The notes below the pieces were generated by a model. The model was not told where the DNA came from. It saw nothing but the letters and a program-made list of their open reading frames with translations, and ran no database searches. A program made the translations under genes and the position numbers. A stretch of DNA of 26,277 bases from JAADDK01 sp964425415 (GTDB lineage Archaea; Thermoplasmatota; Thermoplasmata; Thermoplasmatales; Aciduliprofundaceae), in NCBI GenBank assembly GCA_964425415.1, contig CAYRMJ010000009.1:1-26277 (forward strand), read 5' to 3'. Positions 15,474-22,591 of this stretch are shown here, in pieces. Each line of letters opens with the position of its first letter. Position 1 is the stretch's first letter.

Positions 15474-16208
15474 ATGAAGATTTTGGCCGTGGTGCTAGTT
15501 GTGCTGCTGAACTCTTATGTTTCCTCGCCAGCCCATGTGCCAAATTTTGATAACTTTCACACACCGGTAATCAAACCGGGAGATATGGGAGTCTTTAACT
15601 TCACCATTGAAAATAGATATGTGAATCCCATGAAAAATGTTGTTTTAGAAGTTGGAATTTATGAATGGGCTACTGAGCAAGATCATAAAATGATTAATGA
15701 GGTGCACCACCATCCTGTAATTTACGAGAGTGGTAAGGTGAACTATGTTATGAATTTAGGATCCATTTATATGGGCATAAACCGCACTGTGCAATTTCAC
15801 ATCCAAACATTTGGAGATTCCCCGGATGGTGTTTACTTCGTAAGATTTCACATATCCTTCACCTATAACTCCTCCCATTATCAAATGTGGTCTCGTGGAT
15901 TTTTTTCCAATTCAGTGTGGGATAATGCCACCAAAAATCACACAATGAACTTGGAGTATCTTAGCCACGCAATTGGCAAGCCTGTGGACGGCATAGTTCC
16001 TGATTCGTCATTTTCCATAAGAAGGGACTGGAAATGGGTACTCTATGTGCTCATTGCGGTGACAGCATTTGTAGGCTTTTTAGCGTTCTACACGTACCTT
16101 AAAGAGGAAGAAATTTCCAATCCTGTAGACGAGAAGTATTACGAGTTGAAGGGAAAGTACAGAGAACTGGAGAGAAAACTTAAAAAGAGAAAAAATCAAA
16201 AGCCATAG
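15474..16208 (+). CDS. Secreted, C-terminally anchored surface protein
   Basis: The 244-residue protein has a signal peptide (about residues 1-20). A single beta-rich extracellular domain follows and begins IKPGDMGVFNFTIENRY, like the NEW3/CARDB class of Ig-fold domains. Several N-X-S/T sequons are present. One TM helix spans about 188-209, and the short cytoplasmic tail is Lys/Glu-rich with coiled-coil character. The domain order is the same as in the 566-residue surface protein, only shorter. The function is unknown. The 3' end overlaps the convergent phosphoesterase gene by 13 bp. Confidence 0.8.
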   Translation: MKILAVVLVVLLNSYVSSPAHVPNFDNFHTPVIKPGDMGVFNFTIENRYVNPMKNVVLEVGIYEWATEQDHKMINEVHHHPVIYESGKVNYVMNLGSIYMGINRTVQFHIQTFGDSPDGVYFVRFHISFTYNSSHYQMWSRGFFSNSVWDNATKNHTMNLEYLSHAIGKPVDGIVPDSSFSIRRDWKWVLYVLIAVTAFVGFLAFYTYLKEEEISNPVDEKYYELKGKYRELERKLKKRKNQKP

Positions 16209-16867
16209 TACAGACGCTCTGCTAAATTCTCAGGAAGACCCATCTCCTCAATCTTCTTTACAACCTCATAAAGATCGTAATCAACCCTTCTTATCTCAAA
16301 GTTCCAATTTTCAAGGTCTATAAGCGCGTAAGATGCCTTCGGATTTCCATCCCTCGGCTGCCCAACCGCACCCGGATTGATAATTGCCTTTTCACCGTAG
16401 TCCACTATAACCGGAATGTGCGTGTGTCCAACAATTAGCAAATCTGCGTTGTCGTACTTCAGCAACTCCTCGTCAATGTTTTCAGGCATCAAATAAAAAT
16501 CTTCGTTGAACGGAGCACCATGATGAAGTGCGACTCTCTTGCCATTTATTGTGAGAAGTAAGTTATCCCTCAAATTTTTTATGTACTCCATACTCTCTGA
16601 ACTCATATTTTGAATTGTCCATTCAATAGCCTTTTTTGCAGTGGGATTGAAATGCTCATGATTTCTAAATATAACCGCCCTCTCATGATTTCCCCTTATG
16701 CATCTTGCTCCAAGCTTTCGTATTTCTTTTATCACTTCATTTGGATATGGATAGTATCCCACCAAATCTCCAGCACATAGCACAAGCTCCACCTCGGGCA
16801 TATCTTTCTCCACCGCAAGTAGTGCGGGGAGGTTTCCATGTATGTCTGATATCACCGCAATCATCAT
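16196..16867 (-). CDS. Metallophosphoesterase (calcineurin-like, YfcE/MJ0936 type)
   Basis: The protein has 223 residues and a complete set of dinuclear metal ligands: SDIHGN, GDLVGYYP, GNHE, HHGAP and GHTH. INPGAVGQPR follows, as usual for the family. Members hydrolyse phosphodiesters or nucleotides, and the substrate is unknown. I start at ATG 16867, which overlaps the queF stop (ATGA) and sits 5 nt after GGGAGGT. A GTG at 16873 and an ATG at 16864 are alternatives. The coupling with queF suggests joint expression, not necessarily a joint pathway. Confidence 0.9.
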   Translation of the reverse strand: MMIAVISDIHGNLPALLAVEKDMPEVELVLCAGDLVGYYPYPNEVIKEIRKLGARCIRGNHERAVIFRNHEHFNPTAKKAIEWTIQNMSSESMEYIKNLRDNLLLTINGKRVALHHGAPFNEDFYLMPENIDEELLKYDNADLLIVGHTHIPVIVDYGEKAIINPGAVGQPRDGNPKASYALIDLENWNFEIRRVDYDLYEVVKKIEEMGLPENLAERLYYGF

Positions 16868-17250
16868 TTCCACCTCCCTGACGCATATTCCAATATTTTC
16901 TCAAGTTTATCACCATTTCTGCTCCAGAATCTACGTACAGTGGTATAAACACCACCACGATTATTCACAAACAGCTCAATCATTACCCAGCGCGGCTCCA
17001 CGGCATCCTTAAAATCTTCCAGTATTTTGTTGGCGAGATTTTCATGCAATATACCAACATTTCTAAATTTAACAAAGTATAATTTTAGGGACTTAAGTTC
17101 TGGTAATTTTCTATCTGGCTCATACACAATCCTAACTGTGTAAAAATCTGGAAGCCCTGTCATGGGACACAAAGCAGTTAACTCTGGATACTCATATTCA
17201 ACAACAGTGTGCGAATCAGGATATTCAAACTCAACGCATTCAATATCCAT
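16864..17250 (-). CDS. queF: QueF family 7-cyano-7-deazaguanine (preQ0) reductase or archaeal QueF-like
   Basis: This is a tunnelling-fold protein of 128 residues, the unimodular form. Counting from the ATG at 17250, the catalytic Cys28 is in ALCPMTGLPD, Asp35 follows seven residues later, and Glu51 begins ELKSLKLY, the nicotinamide-binding QueF motif. His69-Glu70 are in ILHEN. These spacings equal Cys55/Asp62/Glu78/His96-Glu97 of Bacillus QueF. Bacterial QueF reduces preQ0 to preQ1 for queuosine. Some archaea use QueF-like proteins to amidate preQ0-tRNA to archaeosine. The intact reductase motif makes the choice uncertain. GTP cyclohydrolase I is related in fold but lacks this Cys/ExKSxK layout. 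TAATTAAA 26 nt upstream suggests a leaderless mRNA. Confidence 0.9.
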   Translation of the reverse strand: MDIECVEFEYPDSHTVVEYEYPELTALCPMTGLPDFYTVRIVYEPDRKLPELKSLKLYFVKFRNVGILHENLANKILEDFKDAVEPRWVMIELFVNNRGGVYTTVRRFWSRNGDKLEKILEYASGRWK

Positions 17251-17272
17251 AATTGTCCCCAATGTGGAGGAG

Positions 17273-17280
17273 TTTAATTA
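17273..17280 (-). promoter_or_regulatory. TATA box of queF
   Basis: The minus-strand TAATTAAA is centred 26-27 nt before the ATG at 17250, which favours that codon over the in-frame TTG at 17262. Confidence 0.5.
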
Positions 17281-17411
17281 CTTTTCCATCACAAAACAAA
17301 TTAAAATCACAAATAATAATTGAAGGCAAATACATAGAGACAAAAGAAAACAAATACGAGAAAATGTTCAACATTATGGATTTTAGAAATGTGGCTGTGC
17401 GTTCAAAAAAA

Positions 17412-17419
17412 TTAAATAT
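17412..17419 (+). promoter_or_regulatory. TATA box of tRNA-Arg
   Basis: TTAAATAT is centred 27-28 nt before the mature tRNA 5' end, the same octamer and spacing as at the tRNA-Val promoter. Confidence 0.6.
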
Positions 17420-17442
17420 CCTGAGAATATCCTCGTGGTATG

Positions 17443-17517
17443 GGGCGCGTGGCCTAGCCAGGATATGGCGGCAGCCTCCTAAGCTGCAAGTCGCGGGTTC
17501 GAATCCCGCCGCGCCCG
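17443..17517 (+). tRNA. tRNA-Arg (anticodon CCU)
   Basis: A complete 75-nt cloverleaf: acceptor GGGCGCG/CGCGCCC with discriminator G, anticodon stem GCAGC/GCTGC around loop CTCCTAA (anticodon CCT), and T arm GCGGG-TTCGAAT-CCCGC. CCA is not encoded. Only four bases (CTGG) separate it from the ATG of the next gene. Confidence 0.96.
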
Positions 17518-17521
17518 CTGG

Positions 17522-17761
17522 ATGAAATGCCTGTTCATGGACGAAAAGGGAATTTGTCATTCACGCTACAATGGATTTAAGTGCATTGAAGATAAGTGTG
17601 AGCTGTACGGGAAGTATATGATTCCAGAGAATATGTGTGCTTATTGGAGAGACGGTTATTGCAAAAGACTGCGTGTTTTTGACTGCGATGGTAAAAACAA
17701 AAAATGCCCATATTATACTGAGTATCTAGACGAGAAGGAGTATCGTCTTATTTTTGAGTGA
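17522..17761 (+). CDS. Small cysteine-rich protein, putative metal binder
   Basis: The 79-residue protein has eight cysteines (3, 12, 21, 26, 39, 47, 55, 62) and many Tyr/Lys/Asp residues. It has no signal peptide or TM segment. Eight spaced cysteines suit two zinc sites or an Fe-S cluster. No family recognised. The ATG lies four bases after the mature 3' end of tRNA-Arg, without room for its own promoter or a Shine-Dalgarno outside the tRNA. The likely message is therefore the tail of the tRNA transcript, released by RNase Z cleavage with a CUGG leader. It ends 3 bp before the stop of the convergent SDR gene. Its compact coding-like composition supports a real gene. Confidence 0.75.
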   Translation: MKCLFMDEKGICHSRYNGFKCIEDKCELYGKYMIPENMCAYWRDGYCKRLRVFDCDGKNKKCPYYTEYLDEKEYRLIFE

Positions 17762-17764
17762 ATG

Positions 17765-18421
17765 TTATGGAACTTGCAAACACTCCCCGTGTCTTGCGGT
17801 ATTGGCAGCGTGAACAATGAAATTCGCAACCTTCTCTGGCGGATCTGCAAACATTGAACTGTGATATTTTCTAAGCATATCTGTGTCTGTTGGACCGGGC
17901 GCTACGCACAGCACTTTTATCTGGGGAAAAAGCTCCGCCGCCACCGATTTTGTGAACGCTATAACTGCCGCCTTTGATGCACAGTACGCAGCAGCATTTG
18001 GTATGGGTGATAAACCTATAACGGAGGATACATTAACGATGATTCCCTTTTTCATCTTGGTGGCAGCTGCATGGGTCATGTTCATCACTCCGTACAAGTT
18101 CACTTGCACCACTCGCTCCCACTCGCTTGGCATCATGCTGGTAAAAGGCCTCACATCGTACACTCCAGCATTATTGATTAGCACCTCCAAATTCCCCAGT
18201 TTAGTGGCCACATTCACTACATTTTGAGCATCTTCATATTTTGATACATCACCTTGGACAGCAACCGCTTTACCACCGTTACTTTCAATCATAGCCACTG
18301 TTTCATGTGCGGCACTTTCATTTCTAAGAAAATTAACAATCACAGCATATTCTTCAGCCAACTTGAGAGCTGTTTCTCTGCCTATTCCCCGCGATGCCCC
18401 GGTTACTATCGCCACTTTCAT
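17765..18421 (-). CDS. Short-chain dehydrogenase/reductase (FabG-like)
   Basis: The 218-residue protein is a classical SDR. Cofactor motif TGASRGIG is at 7-14, Asp58, NNAG at 83-86 and Asn108, and the catalytic Ser133, Tyr146 and Lys150 (YCASK) are intact. The C-terminus is shorter than the usual 240-250 residues; after PGPTDTDM it ends at about the position where the substrate-loop helix and final strand would be completed. The family reduces 3-oxoacyl, sugar or alcohol substrates with NAD(P)H, and the substrate here is unknown. AAATTTATC 26-29 nt upstream of the ATG suggests a leaderless mRNA. Confidence 0.9.
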   Translation of the reverse strand: MKVAIVTGASRGIGRETALKLAEEYAVIVNFLRNESAAHETVAMIESNGGKAVAVQGDVSKYEDAQNVVNVATKLGNLEVLINNAGVYDVRPFTSMMPSEWERVVQVNLYGVMNMTHAAATKMKKGIIVNVSSVIGLSPIPNAAAYCASKAAVIAFTKSVAAELFPQIKVLCVAPGPTDTDMLRKYHSSMFADPPEKVANFIVHAANTARHGECLQVP

Positions 18422-18482
18422 GCGTGATTATGCTCCACATAGTAGATAAATTTAGCGGTTTGGACTTTCAAAACTGAAAAGG

Positions 18483-18488
18483 TTATAT
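18483..18488 (+). promoter_or_regulatory. TATA box of the second phosphoesterase
   Basis: TTATAT is centred 27 nt before the ATG at 18513. Confidence 0.5.
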
Positions 18489-18512
18489 TCCCTTTGATTA
18501 ATTACAGAGGCC

Positions 18513-19133
18513 ATGAAAATTCTCGCTTTGGCAGATATCCATGGGCACGAATACATTGAATACATGGTGGATGAAATTAAGAGCATTGAGAGCTTTGATT
18601 TGGTGCTCATTGCAGGAGATATCACTAATTTTGGACCTGCAGATGTTGCAAAGAGGATAATCAATTCAATGCCAAAGAGTGTATTTGCCGTGCCGGGAAA
18701 CTGCGACCCTCCCGAAGTTATTGATGCAATTGAAAAAAGCAAAGGAACTAACTTGCATTTCAAAACTGAAAAATTCGGGGGATTATCATTTGCAGGGGTT
18801 GGAGGAGTGAGTTTCGGATTCAATACGGGTATAACTTTCTCTGAGGATAGGGCATATCAGTATCTATCCAAATGCAAAGGCTGTGTGTTTTTACTTCACC
18901 AACCGCCATTTGGTATTTTAGACGATGTAGGTGGTCGCCATATTGGCAGTGAAGGCATAATGAAAGCGGTTCAAAAAGCTTCTCCAATTTTGGTAGTGAG
19001 CGGACATGTTCATGAGGCGCGGGGATACAAGCTTGTGAATGACACTCTGTTTGTCAATCCGGGACCTGCCAAAGAAGGATATGCAAGCATAATTGATTTG
19101 AATAGAAAGGATGTTAGAATGCTATCTCTTTGA
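18513..19133 (+). CDS. Metallophosphoesterase (COG2129-like)
   Basis: The 206-residue calcineurin-like phosphoesterase has LADIHGH, AGDITNFGP, GNCD, LLHQPPF and SGHVHE as metal-ligand motifs. NPGPAKEGY near the end is typical of archaeal COG2129 proteins. GNCD replaces the commoner GNHE. It differs clearly from the phosphoesterase at 16196-16867, so the two are not recent duplicates. The substrate is unknown. The leaderless start is supported by the TATA box; a GAGG just before the ATG is too close to be a clear Shine-Dalgarno. The coiled-coil gene follows 55 bp downstream on the same strand. Confidence 0.9.
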   Translation: MKILALADIHGHEYIEYMVDEIKSIESFDLVLIAGDITNFGPADVAKRIINSMPKSVFAVPGNCDPPEVIDAIEKSKGTNLHFKTEKFGGLSFAGVGGVSFGFNTGITFSEDRAYQYLSKCKGCVFLLHQPPFGILDDVGGRHIGSEGIMKAVQKASPILVVSGHVHEARGYKLVNDTLFVNPGPAKEGYASIIDLNRKDVRMLSL

Positions 19134-19188
19134 AAAAAGCAAAAATTTCATATTGTATGAATATTATACCCTTCGTGGAGGTATAAGT

Positions 19189-20016
19189 ATGAGTGGAGAG
19201 GATATCGGAGACCTTAACATGCTGGATCAGGTGCAAGCTATTCTTGCAAAGGTCAAGCAGCAGGCTGCTGAGGTTAAGAAAAGAGAATCTGAACTTGAGC
19301 AGCGTGAAGCTGAGCTAAAGAGAAGAGAAGATGCTCTTTCTGATAGAGAACACAGGGTTCAGGAAAAGGAGAACATGCTGGAGAAAAAGAGCGCGGAGAT
19401 AGAGGAATACTCCAAAACTTTGCAGAGAAAAGAGGAGGAACTCAAAGCGAAATTTGAGGAGCTAAACAGGAGAATCACCGCGCTGGAAGAGGCTGAAAAA
19501 ATTCTAAAAGATTACGAAGAGAGTGTAAAAGGCCTGAAACAAGGTATGGAAGAAAAAATGACAAAGCTTCAAGAGTTTGAGAATGAGATGAAGCAAACTC
19601 TAGCTGACCTCATGCGAAAGGAGCAGGAGGTTATAGAACAAGGCGTTAATGTAGCTCAACTTCAAACTTCCCTTTCGGACCTAAAGGAGAGAATGTTTGA
19701 AGCAATTAGAGCTCTGAAGGGCGAAATAACCATCACACCTTCCGAGTCGGAGAGTGAACCAAAGCAAGTTGAAGAGGAAAAACCCGAAGAGAAAGTAGAA
19801 GAAGTGAAGGAAGAAGAGCCTGCACCGCAGGTTGAGGCGAAAGAAAGTGATGAGGAAGAGGCTAAAGAAGAGAAACCAGAAGAGAAATTTGAAGTGGTAG
19901 TGGTTGATGGAGAGGAGTTCATCAAGTGTCCCCAATGTGGCACTTTGAACTCAAAAGATGCAATAATGTGCTACAATTGCGGCTTTGTTTTCAAGCCGGA
20001 GGAGCTGGGAGAGTAA
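19189..20016 (+). CDS. Coiled-coil protein with C-terminal zinc ribbon
   Basis: The protein has 275 residues. A long Glu/Lys/Arg-rich coiled coil runs from about residue 12 to 170 with heptad-like repeats (ESELEQREAELKRREDALS). A very acidic Glu/Pro/Val linker (about 185-240) follows. A C-terminal zinc ribbon has Cys247/Cys250 and Cys261/Cys264 (CPQC...CYNC). There is no enzyme motif. The ATG at 19189 is chosen because GGAGGT lies 6 nt upstream; an in-frame start at 19111 overlaps the previous gene and lacks support. The shape suggests a dimeric scaffold or nucleic-acid or ribosome-associated factor, but the function is unknown. Confidence 0.85.
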   Translation: MSGEDIGDLNMLDQVQAILAKVKQQAAEVKKRESELEQREAELKRREDALSDREHRVQEKENMLEKKSAEIEEYSKTLQRKEEELKAKFEELNRRITALEEAEKILKDYEESVKGLKQGMEEKMTKLQEFENEMKQTLADLMRKEQEVIEQGVNVAQLQTSLSDLKERMFEAIRALKGEITITPSESESEPKQVEEEKPEEKVEEVKEEEPAPQVEAKESDEEEAKEEKPEEKFEVVVVDGEEFIKCPQCGTLNSKDAIMCYNCGFVFKPEELGE

Positions 20017-20020
20017 TCTC

Positions 20021-20761
20021 TTACTCACCTTTTTTTGAAAGTGTATCTAACCTGTTCTCTATATGCTTCAAGGCCATGGATAGGATTTTGGTATTATCGT
20101 AATGCTCAACATTATCACATGGCTCATTTGCCATATTTAGCATGTTGGCGAGTGCCCGTGTGAGTTCATCCACAATTGTTATATTGGCTGTTTTTGCAGT
20201 TCTAGATAGGGGATTTAAGTCAATGGTTATTACAAATTTGCCCATGTCTCTAAGTGCCTTTGTTCTGTCCCCGTCTTCCAACGGTACGAGCACTACATCC
20301 GCTGAATAGATGCCTTCTCTCGTGCAAAGAGCTCTTGAATGTCCAAGATTTGGTATTTCTGCATCTGGATTTTCTCCCAAAACTTCAACACCCCTTGATT
20401 CAAACTCATGCACTATCTTTTTAACACGTTCTTCAGTACGGTAAAATAGATTTACCTCAATTTTCATTTTCAGAGCTTTTGCAAGTTCTATAACCTTATC
20501 CACAGCAAGAGCAGCCACATTCCCGTTTACAGAAAATACCGGATTTTTTGCGTTCTTTATGGCACATACTGCGGCACGCTCTGCAATCAGCGCAAATTCT
20601 TCGCTACGTTCTCCGATGAGGTAATCAAAAGCCTCTCCACGGCCATGGGCAATGAGTCCCGCATGAGCCACCAACCCTTTTTTAAATCCTTCTATCAATC
20701 TTTCACGCATGATAAGAGACTCGTATCTCGGATGACTCTTTGGAATTTTAAAATTCTCCAT
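20021..20761 (-). CDS. 4-phosphopantoate--beta-alanine ligase (archaeal phosphopantothenate synthetase)
   Basis: This enzyme joins 4-phosphopantoate and beta-alanine with ATP, the archaeal replacement for bacterial PanC in coenzyme A synthesis. Family signatures span the protein: IPKSHPRYESL, AGLIAHGRGEAFDYLIGE, FSVNGNVAALA, EVNLFYRTEERV, VPLEDGDRTKAL and IDLNPLSRTAKTANITIVDE. I used ATG 20761, which gives the usual start just before IPKSHPRY and has TTTTAAATAA about 24-26 nt upstream. The alternative ATG at 20779 overlaps the nuclease stop as ATGA and would add six residues. Both readings fit an operon with the nuclease gene. Confidence 0.94.
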   Translation of the reverse strand: MENFKIPKSHPRYESLIMRERLIEGFKKGLVAHAGLIAHGRGEAFDYLIGERSEEFALIAERAAVCAIKNAKNPVFSVNGNVAALAVDKVIELAKALKMKIEVNLFYRTEERVKKIVHEFESRGVEVLGENPDAEIPNLGHSRALCTREGIYSADVVLVPLEDGDRTKALRDMGKFVITIDLNPLSRTAKTANITIVDELTRALANMLNMANEPCDNVEHYDNTKILSMALKHIENRLDTLSKKGE

Positions 20762-20775
20762 GTGCTGAGAAATTA

Positions 20776-22050
20776 TCATTTATTTAAAAGCTTTTTCACC
20801 TCTTCCTCAACCATATTAACAAATTCTTCTTCTTTGCCCCGTGGCACCGTAGCACCTGCTGCAACGCTATGGCCCCCGCCATGTCCACCCAGAGAACCTG
20901 CTACTTTCTTCATTATCACACTTAAATCTATTTTGTCCATCATGCTTCTGTGAATTCTGGCAGAGATTGTCACTTCAGAATCAATATGCATCGCAAGCGT
21001 CACTTTTGATGGATCAAGGAGATAAAGTGAGCCAATGGTGGCCACAGTACTTGCCAAATAAGATGATTTGGCGTAGAAATATTGCACATGCTCAGTTGAG
21101 AGCATGCCGGAAAGCATTGAGTACAGCTCCTCAATTACCTTTCCAAGATAATCCCGCCTCAAAACTTCCATTCTATCTCTTGCCTCTTTATCTCCAAACA
21201 CGTATGAAAGCGCTACACTCTGATTGTCCGTTCTGCACGCAGAGTCAATGAGCTCTGTTATATACCTCACACTCATTCCATCAACCACAAAATCCAAATC
21301 AACAATGAACTTTCCCGCATCTGGAATTTTGCTGTTTTTAATTAAATTTAAAGCCAAATAAGAGCCCAGCTTCACCTTCTCTTCTTCTTTCAGAGCGCGT
21401 ACATCTTTGGTTTTTTCAAGCCCAAGCTTCTTCAAAATATGGTCTATAGAATCCCATTTTCCAGATATTCCCGGAAAGAATGGCTGTACAGAGTAAAACA
21501 GTGCATCTCTCAGAGATCCGTAAAACGGAAAATCAAACACTGGAGCAATGTGCAAAGATTCCATTATCTCTTTATTCAACCCTATTGGCCCTTTCCCCGG
21601 CACATATTCTTTATCTCCCAAGATTCCCGCGAAGAAGCACCAAGCATATCTTTTATCATTTACAAGCATGTAGGATAAAGTAGTAGCCGTGACCTCAGTT
21701 GAGCCGTCGTATCCAAATAGATGTGGATTAATATGCACGACTTCTTCGTTGTCTCCGGGGGGATTGTGATGATCCAACACAATTGCATTGCCTGATAGCT
21801 CTTTGATTATAGCAGAACCCAAATCAGTCAGAATCACATAATCCGATTTTTGTGCCTCATCTATTAATTCCCTTTGCTCTCCATTCCTGAAAAAGCTCAC
21901 ATGAAAGTGCTTTCCATTTCTTCGTAAATAATCAGCAATTATACCTGCAGAGCAAACACCATCTACATCGTAATGAGTTAAAATGCGAAAAAAATCACCT
22001 TTGTTAAGCATCTGGCGGGCCCGATCAAATCGGGCCTGCATGGACGTCAT
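20776..22050 (-). CDS. RecJ-like DHH nuclease (GAN / archaeal Cdc45-type)
   Basis: The 424-residue single-stranded nucleic acid exonuclease is of the DHH-DHHA1 family; archaeal members (GAN) bind GINS and the replicative helicase. Metal ligands are intact: THYDVDGVCS with Asp28/Asp30, Asp76 in LTDLGS, Asp93-His94-His95 and Asp146 in GILGDKEY. The DHHA1 part ends with GGHGGGHSVAAGA. The active site is therefore not degenerate, as it is in eukaryotic Cdc45. The ATG at 22050 shares one base with the S15 stop (TAATG), and GAGG precedes it. An ATG three codons later has better-spaced GAGGT. The adjacency to rps15 is a conserved archaeal pairing. Confidence 0.93.
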   Translation of the reverse strand: MTSMQARFDRARQMLNKGDFFRILTHYDVDGVCSAGIIADYLRRNGKHFHVSFFRNGEQRELIDEAQKSDYVILTDLGSAIIKELSGNAIVLDHHNPPGDNEEVVHINPHLFGYDGSTEVTATTLSYMLVNDKRYAWCFFAGILGDKEYVPGKGPIGLNKEIMESLHIAPVFDFPFYGSLRDALFYSVQPFFPGISGKWDSIDHILKKLGLEKTKDVRALKEEEKVKLGSYLALNLIKNSKIPDAGKFIVDLDFVVDGMSVRYITELIDSACRTDNQSVALSYVFGDKEARDRMEVLRRDYLGKVIEELYSMLSGMLSTEHVQYFYAKSSYLASTVATIGSLYLLDPSKVTLAMHIDSEVTISARIHRSMMDKIDLSVIMKKVAGSLGGHGGGHSVAAGATVPRGKEEEFVNMVEEEVKKLLNK

Positions 22051-22505
22051 TACCTCACCAGAAGCTCAGCATCTTTTATGCTGTACTTCCAGTCCTCTGG
22101 TAACTTGCCCACTTTTTTGTAGTATTTCATCAATCTCCTTATTTTTGACTCAACCAATTGCAAACCGCGTCTGTTTCCAAGGTCCCGTGGATGGCTTTGA
22201 AGATGATTATTTATTCTCACCGCTTTGCGCATAAGTGCCATCAAATCTTCAGGAACTTGCGGTTCCATACCATTTTCCTTCAATATTTTTCCTATTCTCT
22301 TTCCAGTCATTAATTTTACATCTGGAACTCCATACTGGTCCCTCAGAATTGTGCCAATCATGGCAGATGTGTAGCCTTCCTTTGCAAGTTCCACAACTTT
22401 ATTAATTATCTCTTCCTCGGACATAGGAACCCAATCGGGCTTATCGGTTCTGAACGGCTTTTTTGATCCTGATCTGCCTTTTCTTCTGGCGTGAATCCTT
22501 CCCAT
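22050..22505 (-). CDS. rps15: 30S ribosomal protein S15 (S13e)
   Basis: This 151-residue protein is the archaeal/eukaryotic-length S15, with the N-terminal extension MGRIHARRKGRSGS and WVPMSEEEI. Downstream are GYTSAMIGTILRDQYGVPDV and the rRNA-binding helices with NNHLQSHPRDLGNRRGLQ and RLMKYYKK. It binds 16S rRNA during 30S assembly. Unlike most first genes in this window it has a Shine-Dalgarno, GGTGA, 6 nt before the ATG, and a TATA-like CTTAAATC near 22540, giving a short leader. It heads the rps15-nuclease-CoA operon. Confidence 0.97.
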   Translation of the reverse strand: MGRIHARRKGRSGSKKPFRTDKPDWVPMSEEEIINKVVELAKEGYTSAMIGTILRDQYGVPDVKLMTGKRIGKILKENGMEPQVPEDLMALMRKAVRINNHLQSHPRDLGNRRGLQLVESKIRRLMKYYKKVGKLPEDWKYSIKDAELLVR

Positions 22506-22591
22506 ATTACTTCACCTACGCCGTTTAATAGCAACAAATACTTAAATCTTGCTTCTTTAAGAATGTGACTGTATTTATTCTCTGCACCCCT

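Noticed and set aside
17240..17560. Minus-strand frame across tRNA-Arg containing GFEPATCSLGGC
   Set aside because: This is the well-known spurious translation of the antisense strand of a tRNA T arm and anticodon arm. It also overlaps the queF promoter.
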